DNA from: Armatimonadota bacterium
GTDB lineage: Bacteria > Armatimonadota > Armatimonadia > Armatimonadales > Capsulimonadaceae
Assembly: GCA_025354405.1 (NCBI GenBank)
Contig: JANXMY010000028.1
Span: forward strand, 1 to 43,152
Direction of reading: 5' to 3'
DNA: 43,152 bases
Below the pieces are notes generated by a model. The model had not been told where the DNA came from. It worked only from the letters and a program-made list of their open reading frames with translations, and searched no databases. Below, piece after piece: positions 31,725-40,600 of this stretch. The position numbers and the translations under genes were made by a program. The number at the start of each line of letters is the position of its first letter. Within the stretch, counting starts at the first letter, position 1.

Positions 31725-31754
31725 TTGACGCGGCGACGTTCCGTATGTCATGAT
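31725..31754 (+). promoter_or_regulatory. Candidate promoter for the two-helix membrane protein
   Basis: TTGACG (31725-31730) and CATGAT (31749-31754) with an 18-base spacer, ending 35 bases before the ATG at 31790. The -35 is one base off consensus and the -10 two bases off. Confidence 0.45.
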
Positions 31755-31789
31755 AGCTTTACGAACTTTCGCCCAACAGGAATTCCCCG

Positions 31790-32152
31790 ATGCCCACGCC
31801 TTCCACGCTCTCGACGCAGCCCCAGTCTCACTCGGTTCACGACTTGTCAGGCCGCCTCGTTTCACTTCTCGTTTTCTTGATCGGTGTCGCGATGCTGGTA
31901 TTCGTCTTCATCATCGCCTTGCACCTCTTTGAGGCTCCCGTGCCAGGCCTCGACCTTCCGGTCAAAACGGGTGCCCCCGCTCCCCCTGCAGTGAATATCG
32001 GTGCCTCCCTGGCCGTATTCGCCCGCAGCCTTTTGCTGCTGGGAGTCATGACCCTGGCCGGATCACTGATCGCCAGCAAAGGGGCGCATCTTTACTTCGG
32101 CACAATTTACCCGCCTCGCGAAAACTCGAACTCCGCCACCAGCGGCAAATGA
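31790..32152 (+). CDS. Two-helix membrane protein of unknown function
   Basis: A 120-residue protein with a polar N-terminus, a long helix (about residues 22-46, 'LVSLLVFLIGVAMLVFVFIIAL'), a Pro-rich loop ('PVKTGAPAPPAVN') and a second helix (about 72-96, 'LAVFARSLLLLGVMTLAGSLIA'). Both ends are probably cytoplasmic. AGGA lies 8 bases before the ATG. The last 46 bases overlap the convergent nuclease-family gene. I recognise no family. Confidence 0.7.
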   Translation: MPTPSTLSTQPQSHSVHDLSGRLVSLLVFLIGVAMLVFVFIIALHLFEAPVPGLDLPVKTGAPAPPAVNIGASLAVFARSLLLLGVMTLAGSLIASKGAHLYFGTIYPPRENSNSATSGK

Positions 32153-32799
32153 TCTGACACTCGTGTCTCGACCGGGAAGATTTCCGTCAGGCTAAGAACG
32201 GGCGAGTAGAAGAAATAGTCAATGCGTGCCTCTGGGGCGTCCGCCGGGTAGGTGAGGCGGTTCTGTGCCGCATCGGCGTCCAGCAAGCCCGTACGGGCCA
32301 CCAAAGCACGGACAGCAGCACTCTCCGGGCCTTCATTGAAGTCGCCTCCAACGATGACAGGGCCGGGCACGGATGCAACCAGCTCGGACAAACGCGCCGC
32401 CTGCTTTTCCCGCTCCGCCCCATTCAGTCCCCAGTGCGTACAGAAGATCGTGAGTGGCTCCCCCGCACAGTCCAAAGTCACTTGCAGGGCACCGCGCTGC
32501 TCACGCACACTCGGCAGCAGATGGTTCTGGACTTCCTGAACCGGGTAGCGCGATGCGACTGCCACTCCATATCCCCCGACCCCAAGACGCAGATTAGCCT
32601 GAAACGTGAGAGGCATTCCCAGGTCTTTCTGCAGCCGGCCCGGCTGGTCTACGAATTTGCTCTGGGGAAGACGCTGATGCACTTCCTGAAAAAGAACGAT
32701 ATCGGGCGACAGACTGGAAACGAGCTCCATGATCCGCTCTGTCGACCGAATTCCATCAATTCCCCACCCGCCCCGAATATTGAACGTGACGATCTTCAT
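32107..32799 (-). CDS. Endonuclease/exonuclease/phosphatase family protein
   Basis: A 230-residue EEP-fold metal-dependent enzyme. All core motifs are seen: the N-terminal 'VTFNIRGGWG', the metal-binding 'DIVLFQEVH' (E39), 'FCTHWGLNGAEREKQA', 'VIVGGDFNEGP', and the terminal 'SDHLPLVAEFEF' with the catalytic Asp-His. There is no signal peptide. The family covers DNA repair nucleases, phosphoesterases and sphingomyelinases; the short length and simple core do not tell which. Its start lies 44 bases inside the end of the glycosyltransferase gene. Confidence 0.88.
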   Translation of the reverse strand: MKIVTFNIRGGWGIDGIRSTERIMELVSSLSPDIVLFQEVHQRLPQSKFVDQPGRLQKDLGMPLTFQANLRLGVGGYGVAVASRYPVQEVQNHLLPSVREQRGALQVTLDCAGEPLTIFCTHWGLNGAEREKQAARLSELVASVPGPVIVGGDFNEGPESAAVRALVARTGLLDADAAQNRLTYPADAPEARIDYFFYSPVLSLTEIFPVETRVSDHLPLVAEFEFSRGG

Positions 32800-34138
32800 T
32801 CTTCCCCCTCAAAAAGCCGTCCTGCCGAAGCTCCCAGAATAGCAGCAGATAGAACGGCAGATATTCGGCGACTGGGACCCACCAGTACGACATCATCGAG
32901 ACGTAGTAGGTATACAAAAGCACGGACAGCCCGGAGAGCAGCACAAACGCGTAGCGCGGCTTATCGCTAAGGAGCGGCACAAAAATGAGTGTCCAGATCA
33001 GGTACCACGGGAACAAGGTCGGGATCACCAGCAATGTCACAGCGATCACGACGAAGGCACGCCGCAGCAGGTCAGAATACGAAATGACGGGGCGGCGTAC
33101 CGACCAGAAGACGGCTCCTAAAATTGCCACATCGGAAAGCTTCGCCGTTATGTCGTAGGCATATTTGCTGGAGATAGTGGCGAGAGCCATCCAGACCCAG
33201 TTAAACAGGCCGGAGTTGACGTGCACGTTCTCCAGATACTGACCCATGCCATGCAGAAACTGCGGTAAATACACCCAGAGCGGCATACCCAGATAGAGCA
33301 GGCTGCAGATCGCCCACGCCAGCAGCTTTTTGCCGTGCACCCGAACAAACAAAGGCAGCAGCAGCAGTGCAAAGCCTTTAGTCAGAGCCGCGGCGACCAG
33401 GGCCAGTGCGGTCCACGCGACTGTTCTCTCTGAGCGCATCGCCAGTGTGAACGCGAGCAGCAGAAAAAACACGCCAACGATATCCTGATGACCGGCTAAA
33501 CTCACTTCCGAGATCGGCAGTGGGTTCCAGGCATACCAGATGACTGCAGTCATCGGTCGCCCCAGTCGGCGAAGGATTGTCATCAGCAGGCCGATCACCC
33601 CAAAGTCGAAGAGCGTATAGATCAGCTTGTAACCGATCAGGTTGTTGCCAAACAGCGCGTTCGCCAGCGCGAAAACCCCCTGAGAAACCGGCATATAAAT
33701 CGACTGATAGCTTTTGTACTCCATCAGGTTCCAGAGCGGGTCGCGCAGGGAACGCAGGGGAAGCGCATTGGGCGCCCAGTGATAAGGGTTGATTCCGTGA
33801 AGCGTCAGCCGGCCATCCCAGACGTAGAGCAGAATATCAGAGGAAAGCTGCGCCGGGGCAAACGCGGCGAGGAGGCGAAAGACAGCCGCACTGCCCAGGA
33901 TAAGCGGAAGAAGATAGCGGGAAAGCGAGCGGGGCACGGCGGGAAGCAGCGTGCCAGCACCAAAGACGTACAGCCCAAAGCAGAGGCCGTAGAGACTCAA
34001 ATAAATCCAGACCGGATTCAGAGGATACATCAGGCGGCTGAGAAAATAGTATAGACTGACCAGATCCGCCGCGGCCAGCCCCAGCCAGAGCAGTGGCAAA
34101 GCGGACAGAATCCGTTTAGAATAATTTGTGCGAATCAC
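32756..34138 (-). CDS. GT-C-type membrane glycosyltransferase (GT87/DUF2029-like)
   Basis: A 460-residue protein with about 10-12 membrane helices. The first extracytoplasmic loop carries 'SSDILLYVWDGRLTLHGINPYHWAP', the acidic D-x-x-x-Y-x-W-D-G-x...G-x-N-P-Y motif common in polyprenol-phosphate-dependent mannosyltransferases. 'MPVSQGVFALANALFG' and later 'ALTKGFALLLLPLFV' also suit the family. It would transfer a sugar from a lipid carrier outside the cytoplasmic membrane; donor and acceptor are unknown. The start is GTG at 34136-34138, overlapping the tlpA-like stop by 4 bases. Confidence 0.82.
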   Translation of the reverse strand: MIRTNYSKRILSALPLLWLGLAAADLVSLYYFLSRLMYPLNPVWIYLSLYGLCFGLYVFGAGTLLPAVPRSLSRYLLPLILGSAAVFRLLAAFAPAQLSSDILLYVWDGRLTLHGINPYHWAPNALPLRSLRDPLWNLMEYKSYQSIYMPVSQGVFALANALFGNNLIGYKLIYTLFDFGVIGLLMTILRRLGRPMTAVIWYAWNPLPISEVSLAGHQDIVGVFFLLLAFTLAMRSERTVAWTALALVAAALTKGFALLLLPLFVRVHGKKLLAWAICSLLYLGMPLWVYLPQFLHGMGQYLENVHVNSGLFNWVWMALATISSKYAYDITAKLSDVAILGAVFWSVRRPVISYSDLLRRAFVVIAVTLLVIPTLFPWYLIWTLIFVPLLSDKPRYAFVLLSGLSVLLYTYYVSMMSYWWVPVAEYLPFYLLLFWELRQDGFLRGKNEDRHVQYSGRVGN

Positions 34139-34626
34139 GGTTTAAGATATGGCCTGACCGCTGCTGTCAAGCTTTGCGCCGTCTGCTGCCCGGAGAGAAC
34201 TCGGACCAGCATACCTCGTCGGTCGTAGATGAAGGTTCGCGGCAAGTCTCCCTGCCACGACGGATCAAAAGCAGTGATAAAGTCCTGCGGGTCTGCGCTC
34301 TGCTCCAGATAGACCGGAAAGGACGCGCCAGATTTCGCGATAAAAGGCTGTACTTTTGTCAGCAAGTCTCTGCGAGAATCCGCTGTCACCGCAAGTGTCT
34401 CTAACCCTTGTTTCTTCAGGCTTCGGCTGACGCGCACGATGTCCGGGAACTCAGCGACGCACGGCCCGCACCAGGTTGCCCAGAAGTTGACCAGCACGAC
34501 GTGCCCCCGACGGGCCGCGATTGCCTTTTTGATAGTCGGGGCATTGGCGGGAACAACAGCGGCTGCGTGTGCCTGCACCGTAAGGCAAAGAAGCCCAAAA
34601 CTCAGTCCGGCAGCGCGGCCTAACAT
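34135..34626 (-). CDS. TlpA/ResA-like exported thioredoxin-fold protein
   Basis: A 163-residue protein with a Sec signal peptide ('GLSFGLLCLTVQAHAAAVV', cleavage near residue 22) and a thioredoxin fold. The redox motif is WCGPC (C53, C56) in 'VLVNFWATWCGPCVAEFPD', followed by 'LETLAVTADSRRD' and 'LPRTFIYDRRGMLVRVLSG'. It should keep thiols reduced in the periplasm, as in cytochrome c maturation or redox control of envelope proteins. It starts 2 bases after the fused redoxin gene, so the two are probably co-translated. Confidence 0.92.
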   Translation of the reverse strand: MLGRAAGLSFGLLCLTVQAHAAAVVPANAPTIKKAIAARRGHVVLVNFWATWCGPCVAEFPDIVRVSRSLKKQGLETLAVTADSRRDLLTKVQPFIAKSGASFPVYLEQSADPQDFITAFDPSWQGDLPRTFIYDRRGMLVRVLSGQQTAQSLTAAVRPYLKP

Positions 34627-34628
34627 CG

Positions 34629-35762
34629 CTATTCGCCCCGCTTGATCGAGCAGCCGAAGGCTTTTGCCTCGGGCCGGGCCACGGCTTTGCCTGCCAGTAC
34701 GGCGTCGAGTGCTGCGGACAACTCGTGCGTCCTGACATTTGCCGGGTCCATATCGTTGTCGATCCGGCCATGATAGACCAGCACGCCCTGCTTGTCGACA
34801 ACAAAAGTTTCCGGGGTGACATGGGCAGCGTAGGCATCGGCCACTTGGTCGTCGGCGTCTTTCAGGATAGGAAAGAGAAAGTGCTGCTGTTTCACGAAAT
34901 CCGCGATTTCTGTCGTCGGCTCCGTGGTGTTAGCGTCGATCCCTGCAAAGGCCACACCCAGTGCCGTGTACTTCTTCGCCAGAGCGGCCATACGCAAGTT
35001 GTAGGCGTTTGAGACCGGGCAGCGGGTCGAAACAAACATCAGGACAGTGGCTTTCTTGGCCGCCGAGAGTGTCCCGAGCGAGACGGGCTTTCCTGATGTC
35101 GTATCGGGAAGCGTAAAGGTCGGAGCAGCTTTTCCCAGGGTAGCGGGGCCGGAGGCGTCAGCATGAAAAGAAGCGAGAGCAGGCGGTGCGGACGCATGGG
35201 TCGCCGGATGGGCTTTGACCCACGCCACCCAGTCTTCTCCACAGGTCGTGAGGTGGCCATTGACGTTCGTATCGATATAGGCAACTCTGCCATCGGCTCC
35301 TATCAGATACGTAACCCGGTTCGCGATTCCCACTCCAGGTATTAGAACGCCGTAAGCCGCCGCCATCTTCTTTTCCGTATCCGCCAGCAGGGTGTACGGA
35401 ATACCCTCTCTGGAGCAGAACGACTTGTGCGATTTCGGGTCCTGAACACTGACGCCGTAGACCGTCACCCCTAGGGCTTTCAAATCTTTATAGGCGGAAG
35501 TCAGAGAATGCGCTTCGAGTGTGCAGCCGCCGGTAAAATCGGCGGGATAAAAGGCCAGCAGGAGGGTTTTCCCTTTATCCGAAGCCAGAGTATGCATCTG
35601 ACCGTCCTGGTCGGGCAGGAAGTAGTTCGGGGCCGCCATGCCAACACCGGGTGCAGCGGCTTCGATTTTGGCCTTTGCCTGGGCGAACGTGAAGGCCGCG
35701 ACAACGGCGCCTGCGGTGACGACGACAAGTCCGATTTTTTTGATGTTTGCCATTGGTATCAT
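34629..35762 (-). CDS. Fused peroxiredoxin plus redoxin-domain protein
   Basis: A 377-residue protein with an N-terminal signal-like segment ('IGLVVVTAGAVVAAFTFAQA'). Residues 40-165 are a peroxiredoxin of the AhpC-TSA/BCP type with the peroxidatic cysteine in 'YPADFTGGCTLEA' (C80); the usual BCP resolving Cys five residues later is a His. Residues 205-377 are a second thioredoxin-like domain: 'LMFVSTRCPVSNAYN' (C248) and 'PETFVVDKQGVLVYHGRIDND', ending 'AFGCSIKR', a pattern seen in extracytoplasmic redoxin proteins. Peroxide or organic-hydroperoxide reduction outside the cytoplasm is likely. An in-frame ATG at 35753 is an alternative start; neither has a clear ribosome site. Confidence 0.85.
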   Translation of the reverse strand: MIPMANIKKIGLVVVTAGAVVAAFTFAQAKAKIEAAAPGVGMAAPNYFLPDQDGQMHTLASDKGKTLLLAFYPADFTGGCTLEAHSLTSAYKDLKALGVTVYGVSVQDPKSHKSFCSREGIPYTLLADTEKKMAAAYGVLIPGVGIANRVTYLIGADGRVAYIDTNVNGHLTTCGEDWVAWVKAHPATHASAPPALASFHADASGPATLGKAAPTFTLPDTTSGKPVSLGTLSAAKKATVLMFVSTRCPVSNAYNLRMAALAKKYTALGVAFAGIDANTTEPTTEIADFVKQQHFLFPILKDADDQVADAYAAHVTPETFVVDKQGVLVYHGRIDNDMDPANVRTHELSAALDAVLAGKAVARPEAKAFGCSIKRGE

Positions 35763-35773
35763 ACTGTTTCTAA

Positions 35774-37405
35774 TTACAAAAGGTTCTCAGGAGTTCCTTC
35801 TGATTTGTCGGCTATAGGCTGGACGCACACTTCCAGGGGCAGGCGGAACGTTTTCTCAAACGCGGTGGCCTGCCCTTCGGCTGCCCAAAGCTCCAGCTGG
35901 GCATCGGCGGTCGCACGCAGGGTCATCCGCACGCGCTCCGGCCGGGAAAGCTTAACGCACTCAATTTCTTTCACCAGCATCAGATGGCTGCGGTCCAGGG
36001 CTTCCGCCAGGCGAAGGGCGCAGGAAAGCACGCGGATCACCCGCTGCGTGCGGGCATCGAGGCGAGCAAATCCAGGGTGTTTGAGCCGGGGTGTCGCTTT
36101 TCGGTGATAGAGGGCCAGGCTGGCGATGATCTCAATCTCCCGGTCATTAAAACCCAGAAGCTCGGAGTGGCGAATTAGGTAGTAAGAATGCTGCTGGTGA
36201 TCGGTGTGCGAGACGAAGAACCCGGCATCGTGCAGCAGGCCCGCATATTCCAGCAGCTCCCGCGCCCGGCCGTAGTCATGCAGACCCAAGCCTTTCCACT
36301 GATCAAACAGCGAGAGAGCCAGAGAGACGATATGCGCCGCGTGGGCTTCATCCACACCGGTCGCCTGCATAAGCTGGCGAATAGAACGCCGCCGCGCCCC
36401 GCTGTCCTCCGGGGAAGTCACTTCGCCGCGCCGCAGCCGGTCGACGATGATCCCTTCGCGCAGGCCCCGGTCGCTAATCTTGATTGTCGCCGCCCCCACC
36501 GTCTCCATAACCGTCTGAAGGATCGCTGAGCCGCCGATGATAATATCCGCCCGTTCGGGGTTGATGCCAGGGACACGCCGCCGCTGCTCCAGAGTCAGAG
36601 CGCAGAGCCGCCGAGTTGCTGCCTGAACATCTGTCAGCGATAATTCGTAATTCCGCAGAGAAGTGGGTGCCGGGGCCGAGGATGCCTGAACGATGATCTC
36701 GGCCAGGTTCTGAGCCGTCCCTGAAGAGCCGTACATGACAGAAAAACCGACCCGGCCGATGGCCCGTGCCGCCGGGGCCAGCAGGGAACGGACATGGCGC
36801 TGGAGACCGGCCCACGCGGCAGGAGAGACCGGCTTGGACGTGTCGACGACGCCTTCGGAAGTCAATCGAATCGCTCCCATTTTCAGGCTGTCTAAGAATG
36901 TGTAGCTGGCCCGGTCACCGACAATCAGCTCCGTCGAGCCGCCGCCGATATCCATAAAGAGGGCACGTTTGCGGGCCGGCAGGTCGATCCCGCTGACGAC
37001 ACCTAAGTAAATCAGGCGCGCCTCTTCCTGACCAGAGATAATCCGCACGTCGAGATCAGCGAGGTCCCGTACGCGCCGGACAAACTCATCGCCGTTATCC
37101 GCTTCTCGAACTGCCGCCGTCGCCAGCGCGACGATCTCCTCCGCGCCGAAGCCTCGCGCCACTTCTGCAAACCGGGCACAGACAAGTGCGCCCCGCGCAA
37201 TTGCCTCTTCGGTCAGGGAGTGCCCACCGCCGTTCTCACCCGAGCGCCCCTTTTTACGGACAGGCGGCTTGTCGAATTCGCCTTCCCCCAGACGTACCAC
37301 CTGCTTCTGGGAAGCAAGTGTGGTCCAGGTGCCGTTTGGCTGGACTTCCACCACGGCGAGGCGAACGGAGTTGGTGCCAATGTCCATGGCGGCAAAGATA
37401 CGCAT
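35774..37405 (-). CDS. Ppx/GppA-family phosphatase (exopolyphosphatase-like)
   Basis: From ATG 37403-37405 the protein has 543 residues. The N-terminal domain has 'FAAMDIGTNSVRLAVVE' (the actin-like phosphate loop) and 'KRALFMDIGGGSTELIVG'. The second half has an HD-like segment 'LLHDAGFFVSHTDHQQHSYYLIRHSELLGF', as in full-length exopolyphosphatases. The family degrades inorganic polyphosphate or pppGpp; length and the HD domain favour Ppx. About 42 bases of extra open frame upstream (to 37447) run into the inverted repeat and are discarded. A TATAAT box 7 bases before the ATG suggests a leaderless message. Confidence 0.9.
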   Translation of the reverse strand: MRIFAAMDIGTNSVRLAVVEVQPNGTWTTLASQKQVVRLGEGEFDKPPVRKKGRSGENGGGHSLTEEAIARGALVCARFAEVARGFGAEEIVALATAAVREADNGDEFVRRVRDLADLDVRIISGQEEARLIYLGVVSGIDLPARKRALFMDIGGGSTELIVGDRASYTFLDSLKMGAIRLTSEGVVDTSKPVSPAAWAGLQRHVRSLLAPAARAIGRVGFSVMYGSSGTAQNLAEIIVQASSAPAPTSLRNYELSLTDVQAATRRLCALTLEQRRRVPGINPERADIIIGGSAILQTVMETVGAATIKISDRGLREGIIVDRLRRGEVTSPEDSGARRRSIRQLMQATGVDEAHAAHIVSLALSLFDQWKGLGLHDYGRARELLEYAGLLHDAGFFVSHTDHQQHSYYLIRHSELLGFNDREIEIIASLALYHRKATPRLKHPGFARLDARTQRVIRVLSCALRLAEALDRSHLMLVKEIECVKLSRPERVRMTLRATADAQLELWAAEGQATAFEKTFRLPLEVCVQPIADKSEGTPENLL

Positions 37406-37412
37406 ATCAGAG

Positions 37413-37418
37413 ATTATA
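37413..37418 (-). promoter_or_regulatory. -10 box for a likely leaderless ppx-type transcript
   Basis: TATAAT (consensus) on the minus strand, 7 bases before the ATG at 37405. Transcription would begin at or next to the A of the start codon, and no ribosome site exists in between. No -35 hexamer stands out in the C/G-rich upstream sequence, which is the edge of the inverted repeat. Confidence 0.5.
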
Positions 37419-37438
37419 CCCGGAAGGCGGGGGGCGGG

Positions 37439-37626
37439 GGAACCCACCCCGACACTCCGTGTCGACCCTCCCGAAACGGGAGGGTGGACGGGTGGTAGAC
37501 ACTGGGTTCCGCTAAAATAATTTGGTCATCCTAAAAACCAATCTTTAGAAGACTATACTTAACAAATCTCTTCCCGCTCACCCTCCCGTTTCGGGAGGGT
37601 CGACACGGAGTGTCGGGGTGGGTTCC
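37439..37626. repeat. Perfect 47-bp inverted repeat with nested palindromes
   Basis: Arms at 37439-37485 and 37580-37626 are exact reverse complements, 94 bases apart. Each arm contains two smaller palindromes: GACAC-TCC-GTGTC and a 9-bp stem ACCCTCCCG-AAA-CGGGAGGGT. The right arm's last base is the last base of the giant gene's stop codon (TAG, 37626-37628); the left arm ends 33 bases from the ppx ATG. The pair could form a large cruciform or act as a terminator after the giant gene. The arms look like two copies of one interspersed palindromic repeat facing each other. The 94-base centre holds no gene. Confidence 0.85.
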
Positions 37627-40600
37627 TATGGCCCCGTCGCTGTGAAGCGAGGATTGAGGGTCTGATAGTAGAGATCGGCCGTCCCGTTGCGGGTGCTGTT
37701 CCAGAACAGCCAGATCTTGTGCGGGTAGTCCGGCCTGGCTTGCGTCGGCACGGCCAGCAGATCGTTGTAAGCATTCGTGTCTAGGAATGCCGCAGGGTTG
37801 TTTTCGTTGATCGGCTTGCTGATCGGCACTGCCGTATCCTTTACCATAGACAGGCCGGAGATCATATCGGTCGGCGGCGTTCCATCCGTGTTGCTGACGA
37901 CCTCGTCCTGCCACTGAATTGTCCCATTGACAGTCGTAGGTGTACCATTCGGCTGACCGGTGGTGACGGAACTTGCCGGCGTGAAGGTAATCGTTGCTAG
38001 CTGCCCTTCTGTGATCGTCCCAGACGCGTTGACCGGGAAGTAGAAACGTCCCAGGGTGGCATCAACATCCACAGAGCTGGTGATATCCGCACCACCAACC
38101 GTTACCTTCACTTGTGTGAGGCCACCGATCACGGCAATCGGTCCATCCGGCTGAAAGACCGTCAGCCGCTGCGCTTTCTGGTAAAGCGTCGCGGAGGCAA
38201 CCGTCCCACTGACACCCGATTTGCGCCAGAAATACCAGCGTCGATCGGTCTGAACGCGTCCCAGACCAGGGCCTTCGTTGGGTTTGAACGTTGGATCGAG
38301 GAATGTCACCACGCCGGTATCCGCCCGGCTGTCCTCGGTGATCCGCCGCGCCTGCGGCGTAAAGGTCGCTGTGACCACAACCGTGGGGGCAGTCACGAAC
38401 CGAACCCGGCCCGTGCTGACATCCACATAGAGCGTATTCGTAAACGTATTCGGCGTTCCCGGTGTCAGGCTGACCCCGGTGTAAACCAGCAGGCCGCTGG
38501 CCCGGTCAAACGTCACGTTCTTGAATTGAGGCTTTCCTGTCGTGTCATAAAGCATCCCTACCCCGCCGACAAGTATATTTACCCCCGCGGCACGTGACCA
38601 CGCCACATCCCGGGCCTGCAGCCAGCCCCCTATCGGCTTCAGCTGCTCCGTGACCTGTGAGAACGACTGCAGCACCAGCTCGGGTACATTTGACCCGTTT
38701 AACAGGACCGGCAAGTATCGGCAGGCGTACAGGTCGGAATTACCGTCGGCCGCCGTGCCGGAGAACGTGACTTCGATCATCTTGTACTGCGTCACGGTGC
38801 CATTTGCAGCGGTGATCGGAGCCGAGAGGAGTATCGGCGCGGCGTCGGACACGGCGGTCAGCCCGGCAGGAATCGGGAGCAGTGCCGTGTTATTCGGCCA
38901 GTTCCCCGTTCCCGGTTCACGCGAGTTATAGTAGATCGCCGTTCGCCCTCGAGTCGAGCCGGTCCAGAAGGCCCAGAGATTGCGATTGGCCGGGAATCCT
39001 GCGCCGAGGACATACAGACCCCGCACTCCGTACTTCACCTGCGCCGGATCGCTCGTCACTAATTGCGCTGGGCCTAAGACGCCGGAGTTAGGTGTCACCG
39101 GGTAGCAATAAAGCGCATTCTGGTACGGTGCTGTGTTGGCATTGACCGCAAATGCGAAGACACTCTGCGCATCACTCGCAAATGCCGCCCCAGAGAGATA
39201 CGGAGCTTCCTGCGCGATGCTCAGGCCGCTGTTGGTTCCTGCCACAAGCGTCGTCGGATTGTTCGGAGCAAACCAGCTCGGGTTGCCTATTGCAGGGTAG
39301 TACGGCAGGTACGCCGGAGCCGAGTACGTAGCGAGTGCGCCGTAGATACCGTAGTTGTTAAGCCCGGCACGGCCAGAGGTCCAGAAGAGCGACAGGTTGC
39401 CACCGACGGCCTGGAACGCCGCCGGTGCAAAGTCCGGGGTGCTGATCAATCCACTGGCACTCGTTCCAGCCTGTCCGCCATCAATCTGCGGCAGACCACC
39501 ATACGTCAGGCCGTCGGTCATCCGGTCTTCCAGCACAGAGGTCCGTACGGTGACGCCGGGATCACTCAATGGCTGCTGACCGACTTGGTACACGTCATTA
39601 GGCGTTCCCCCAGGCACTCCTAGGCCACCAATCGCCCCACCATACTGCGGCGGATAAAGTGGATTGTAGCTTGCACCGTTATAAGTCGTGTAGCCACCGG
39701 TATCAATCCCTTCGAACAGGCGCAAGGTCTGCGAGTAAGCCCCAATTGGAGTTCCGAATGGAACTGCGACACTGACATAAGGAAGGGCCGTACTTCCAAC
39801 CACAGGCAAACCGTTCGCCGAGGGCGGCACGTAATACTGCGAGTTCGCTTCAGGCGAATCCGGTACGGTCAGCGTTGTCGCGGTGGCTTCCGGGCGCGGC
39901 TTATGGAACGTGTAACCGGGGAACTGACTCGAAACCGAATTACTTGTCACTGGATCGGTCACCCCGCCCGCAACAACAGGATTACGCCCAAGTCCCAGCA
40001 GGTCCGTATCTAGGGAAGAGCGCAGCAGGTATGGCTGGGCTGGGGCGGTGCGTGGCCCAGAAATACCGAGGAAGTCGAACGCCGGGATGTAGGAAGACGG
40101 GTCCAGCGTATCAGAATTCAGCAGTAAGGTCTGTGGAAAAGAACTGATCTTCTGGTCGAAATGCACATTGAGCAAATTGACGTTGCCGTCGTTGTGCGCC
40201 GTCACCGAAAGATACTTATTCTGGTACGCCGGGGTGTACGGGCTAAACGCGCCCAACTGCGGCGTGTACAGATCGGTCAGGATACCGAAGGAACTCGGCA
40301 CCGGGCCGACATCCACCGTCGAGCCATCCAGGCTCGATTGCATATTGACGGCCACGCCGGAAAACACCTGAACATCGCGGTACGGCTCGTTGTTGTCACA
40401 GATGCCATTGTGGTTGAGGTCAATAAAGACTCGCTGGGCACCCCCCGCCCCTTCGACATAGCCTTCCGGGAAGGTCACATGCGAGGCATTGATTCCGCTC
40501 GGCGGAATGGCGGCCTGGGTGTAGGTCGTATTCGTCACACCGGTACTAATTTGGTACTGATTGACATCCCAAACTTGCAGATTGGCCGGCTGATGACGTG

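Noticed and set aside
37406-37447. N-terminal extension of the Ppx/GppA protein
   Set aside because: It reads into the inverted repeat and lies upstream of the TATAAT box; the family N-terminus starts with the MRIFAAMDIGTNS segment.
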